7,002 nt of DNA from contig CALVXV010000063.1 in the NCBI GenBank assembly GCA_944371685.1, forward strand, positions 1-7,002. The letters are read 5' to 3'. The notes under the pieces were generated by a model. That model saw only the letters and a list, made by a program, of their open reading frames with translations, was not told the DNA's origin and ran no database searches. The DNA comes from an uncultured Bacilli bacterium (lineage in GTDB: Bacteria; Bacillota_I; Bacilli_A; RF39; UBA660). The first letter of the stretch is position 1, and each line of letters starts with the position of its first letter. Both the position numbers and the translations under genes were made by a program. Of the stretch, positions 5,286 to 7,002 are shown piece after piece.

Positions 5286-5648
5286 ATGAAAAAAGGTTTT
5301 ACTTTGATTGAGCTTTTAGTTGTTATTGCTTTACTTGGTATTTTGGCAGTTATGGTAACAACTTCAATAATTAGAATTATGAGTGATTCTAAAAAGTCAC
5401 TTTCAGATACGCAAATTAATACAATTGAGGATGCGGCTGAGAGATGGGGAACAATTAATGCTGATAAATTACCTTTAGATGATTCGGTCTATAAGTTAGA
5501 TATTCAAACTTTGGCTGATGACGGATTTATTGATAGTGGTGATTTGAAGGATCCTGGTAATAGTTCTGATTTATGTGGATATGTGGAAATTAAGTTTAAT
5601 ACGGACAAAAATCAATATAAATATAGTTTTGTGAAAGAAGATTGTTAA
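5286..5648 (+). CDS. Type IV prepilin-like protein 2
   Basis: The 120-aa product begins MKKG followed by FTLIELLVVIALLGILAVM, a textbook prepilin leader with cleavage after Gly4 and Glu9 as the conserved Glu+5. The start ATG at 5286 is one base after the TGA of prepilin 1. AAGGAG at 5271-5276, inside the end of that gene, is its ribosome binding site. The frame is open farther upstream to 5205, but that stretch is the other gene read out of frame. It resembles prepilin 1 in layout: DTQINTIEDAAERWG at 41-55 matches NEQENAVLNAAQQWG, and LADDGFIDSGDLKDP at 76-90 matches LQNSGYLEDKAIKDL. Cys97 and terminal Cys120 replace its Cys109/Cys125 pair. The two are therefore diverged tandem paralogues. 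No hairpin terminator is evident after the TAA, so read-through into dacF is possible. Confidence 0.88.
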   Translation: MKKGFTLIELLVVIALLGILAVMVTTSIIRIMSDSKKSLSDTQINTIEDAAERWGTINADKLPLDDSVYKLDIQTLADDGFIDSGDLKDPGNSSDLCGYVEIKFNTDKNQYKYSFVKEDC

Positions 5649-5654
5649 AAAAAG

Positions 5655-5682
5655 TTATAAAAAAAGTTTTACGACATATTTT
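5655..5682 (+). promoter_or_regulatory. Possible CATA-type promoter upstream of dacF
   Basis: CATATTTT at 5675-5682 keeps the CATA and final T of the sigma-E -10 pattern, and TTATAAA at 5655-5661 is a weak -35 at 13 bases. The same spacing and CATAT core occur in front of cotE. The 51-base gap shows no sigma-A hexamer pair that I trust. It is AT-rich, so a chance match is quite possible. Confidence 0.2.
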
Positions 5683-5699
5683 TTAGTAGAGGCGATGTT

Positions 5700-6866
5700 A
5701 TGAGAAAAATATTAGTAATTCTTTTTTTATTTTTGTTTTCGGTGACTAGTGTTGATAGTGTTTTGGCAGAGGAAGATTTGAAGTTGGCAGAGAGTGCAAA
5801 GTCAGCTATTTTGATTGAAGCGAGTACGGGTAAGGTTTTGTTTGAAAAAAATGCGGATGAGAAGTTACATCCAGCTAGTATGACTAAGATGATGAGTATG
5901 CTTCTTATAATTGAAGCTATTGAGGATGGAGTTATTTCTTGGGATCAAGAAGTGGCAGTTAGTGAGAATGCTTCTAGTATGGGTGGTAGCCAGATATTGT
6001 TAGAAACTGGCGAGAAGATGAGTGTTCGGGATTTGTTTAAAGGGGTAGCGATTGCGTCTGGTAATGATGCAGTGGTGGCTTTAGCGGAGACAGTGGCTGG
6101 TAGTGTTAATAATTTTGTAAGTATGATGAATAAAAAAGCTAGTGAGTTGGGACTTAAGAATACCCATTTTAAAAATCCTCATGGACTTGATGATGCGGAT
6201 CATTATTCTAGTAGCCGTGATATGTCCTTAATTGCTAAAGAGCTTGTCAAACATAAAAAGGTTTTAGAATATACGAAAATTTATGAGGATTATTTGCGAG
6301 AGAATACAGATAGAAAAATATGGCTGGTTAATACTAACCGTTTAGTTAGATTTTACGATGGGGTTGATGGACTTAAGACAGGTTTTACTGAAGATGCAGG
6401 TTATTGTATGACGGCGACGGCTGAAAAAGATGGTATGAGAATTATTGCAGTAGTTATGGGTGAAGAAACTAGTAAGATTCGTAATCAAGAAGTAAGTGAG
6501 ATGCTTGATTATGCGTTTGCGCAGTACAAGGTTATTAATATGCTTCAAAATAAGAATGCGCTTGGTAAGTATAGAGTAGAAAATGGTAAGGATGAGTATG
6601 TAGAGGTGGTGCCGGTTGGTGAGGCAACAATGGTTAAAAAGAAAGGTGATAAGGATGGAGATATTAGTTATAATATTAAATTAAAGGCTTTAAAAGCACC
6701 ATTAAAGGTTGGTGATAAGGTGGGAACATTGGAGATTAAAGAAGATAATAATGTGGTTAAGACTTTGAAATTGACAGTTAAGAATGATGTAGAGAAAGCT
6801 AATTTTGGTAATTTGTTTTTAAGAAATGTTAAGGATATGCTTGTGGGTGATATGAATTTAGAATAG
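5700..6866 (+). CDS. dacF: D-alanyl-D-alanine carboxypeptidase, DacF type (penicillin-binding protein, peptidase S11)
   Basis: This low-molecular-weight penicillin-binding protein removes the terminal D-Ala from peptidoglycan pentapeptides outside the membrane. The 388-aa product has a signal peptide (MRK, hydrophobic 4-18, probable cut after VLA at 21-23). The serine-active-site motifs are ordered as in family S11: SMTK at 60-63 (nucleophile Ser60, Lys63), SGN at 120-122 and KTG at 226-228. Residues 280-365 fit the beta-rich PBP5 C-terminal domain. The end, FLRNVKDMLVG, could be an amphipathic membrane-anchoring helix. Stretches such as LAESAKSAILIEASTG, MGGSQILLETGEKM and YEDYLRENTDRKIWLVNTNR closely resemble Bacillus subtilis DacF (389 aa, as recalled), a forespore enzyme affecting spore cortex cross-linking. 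A vegetative DacA-like role remains possible. The ATG is preceded by AGAGG at 5688-5692, seven bases upstream. The gene follows the prepilin pair without a visible terminator between them. Confidence 0.93.
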   Translation: MRKILVILFLFLFSVTSVDSVLAEEDLKLAESAKSAILIEASTGKVLFEKNADEKLHPASMTKMMSMLLIIEAIEDGVISWDQEVAVSENASSMGGSQILLETGEKMSVRDLFKGVAIASGNDAVVALAETVAGSVNNFVSMMNKKASELGLKNTHFKNPHGLDDADHYSSSRDMSLIAKELVKHKKVLEYTKIYEDYLRENTDRKIWLVNTNRLVRFYDGVDGLKTGFTEDAGYCMTATAEKDGMRIIAVVMGEETSKIRNQEVSEMLDYAFAQYKVINMLQNKNALGKYRVENGKDEYVEVVPVGEATMVKKKGDKDGDISYNIKLKALKAPLKVGDKVGTLEIKEDNNVVKTLKLTVKNDVEKANFGNLFLRNVKDMLVGDMNLE

Positions 6867-6920
6867 AAAAGATTAAGTGTATTAATAATAAAAATATATA
6901 TTAATTAAATGAGGTTTATG

Positions 6921-6948
6921 ATCTAGTAAATTTGTACTAGATTTTTTT
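6921..6948 (+). terminator. Intrinsic terminator downstream of dacF
   Basis: A perfect eight-pair stem joins ATCTAGTA (6921-6928) to TACTAGAT (6935-6942) around loop AATTTG, followed by six T residues (6943-6948). Unlike the other terminators it lies 54 bases past the stop codon. The stretch between (6867-6920) is AT-rich and holds no gene that I can support. Confidence 0.85.
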
Positions 6949-7002
6949 GTTTGAAAAAAAGGAAATAAGCATTCTACGTCGTATGTTTATATATGAAGGG
7001 GC

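Noticed and set aside
6342..6548. 68-codon open frame on the - strand
   Set aside because: It is wholly antisense to the conserved KTG-containing part of dacF, has no ribosome binding site and no recognisable protein features.
6908..6926. GAGG followed by ATG near 6918 suggesting a small ORF
   Set aside because: It reads Met-Ile-stop or similar within a few codons and runs into the terminator stem.
6949..7002. Possible start of another gene or RNA at the window edge (ATG at 6983 reading MFIYEG; GGGGC at 6998-7002 resembling a tmRNA 5' end)
   Set aside because: The ATG has no ribosome site at a suitable distance (AAGGAA is 18 bases away), there is no convincing promoter, and five bases are far too few to call an RNA.

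Overview
The window is A+T-rich DNA that is densely packed with genes, all on the + strand. It uses the standard genetic code: TGG encodes Trp and TGA ends the first complete prepilin gene, so this is not a Mycoplasma-type code. Shine-Dalgarno sites of the GAGGTGAT/GGAGG type, GTG starts, short U-tract terminators and the protein families point to a low-G+C Firmicute in or near class Bacilli. An uncultured gut Bacilli lineage (RF39/Erysipelotrichia-like) would fit, but this placement is inference. Two genes match Bacillus sporulation families: cotE (spore coat morphogenetic protein) and dacF (D,D-carboxypeptidase). The order miaB - X - cotE echoes the Bacillus subtilis miaB - ymcA - cotE neighbourhood.

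Layout: 3-71, C-terminal tail of an upstream gene that looks like a third prepilin-like protein, with a terminator; 130-1542 miaB (tRNA methylthiotransferase); 1613-2932, a 439-aa single-pass membrane protein of unknown function; 2992-3528 cotE (GTG start); 3577-4257, a histidine-phosphatase superfamily enzyme (GTG start); 4317-4843, an rpsP-khpA operon with a clear sigma-A promoter; 4907-5648, two tandem type IV prepilin-like genes; 5700-6866 dacF; 6921-6948, a strong terminator. No gene can be supported after it.

Most genes appear to be short transcription units. Five intrinsic terminators begin at or before the stop codon of the gene they end (or directly after it), and the next promoter-like -10 element and ribosome binding site follow within a few dozen bases. 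The functional themes are tRNA modification and translation (miaB, rpsP, khpA), cell envelope and spore (cotE, dacF), and surface pili or pseudopili (two complete prepilins plus a probable third tail). No pilus assembly gene (ATPase, membrane platform, prepilin peptidase) lies inside the window.

The parts most worth a second look are the prepilin-like proteins with a conserved C-terminal Cys...Asp-Cys signature, the unknown membrane protein in the slot between miaB and cotE, and the CATA-type -10-like elements in front of cotE and dacF. I did not see a mobile element, CRISPR array, tRNA, rRNA or obvious riboswitch.
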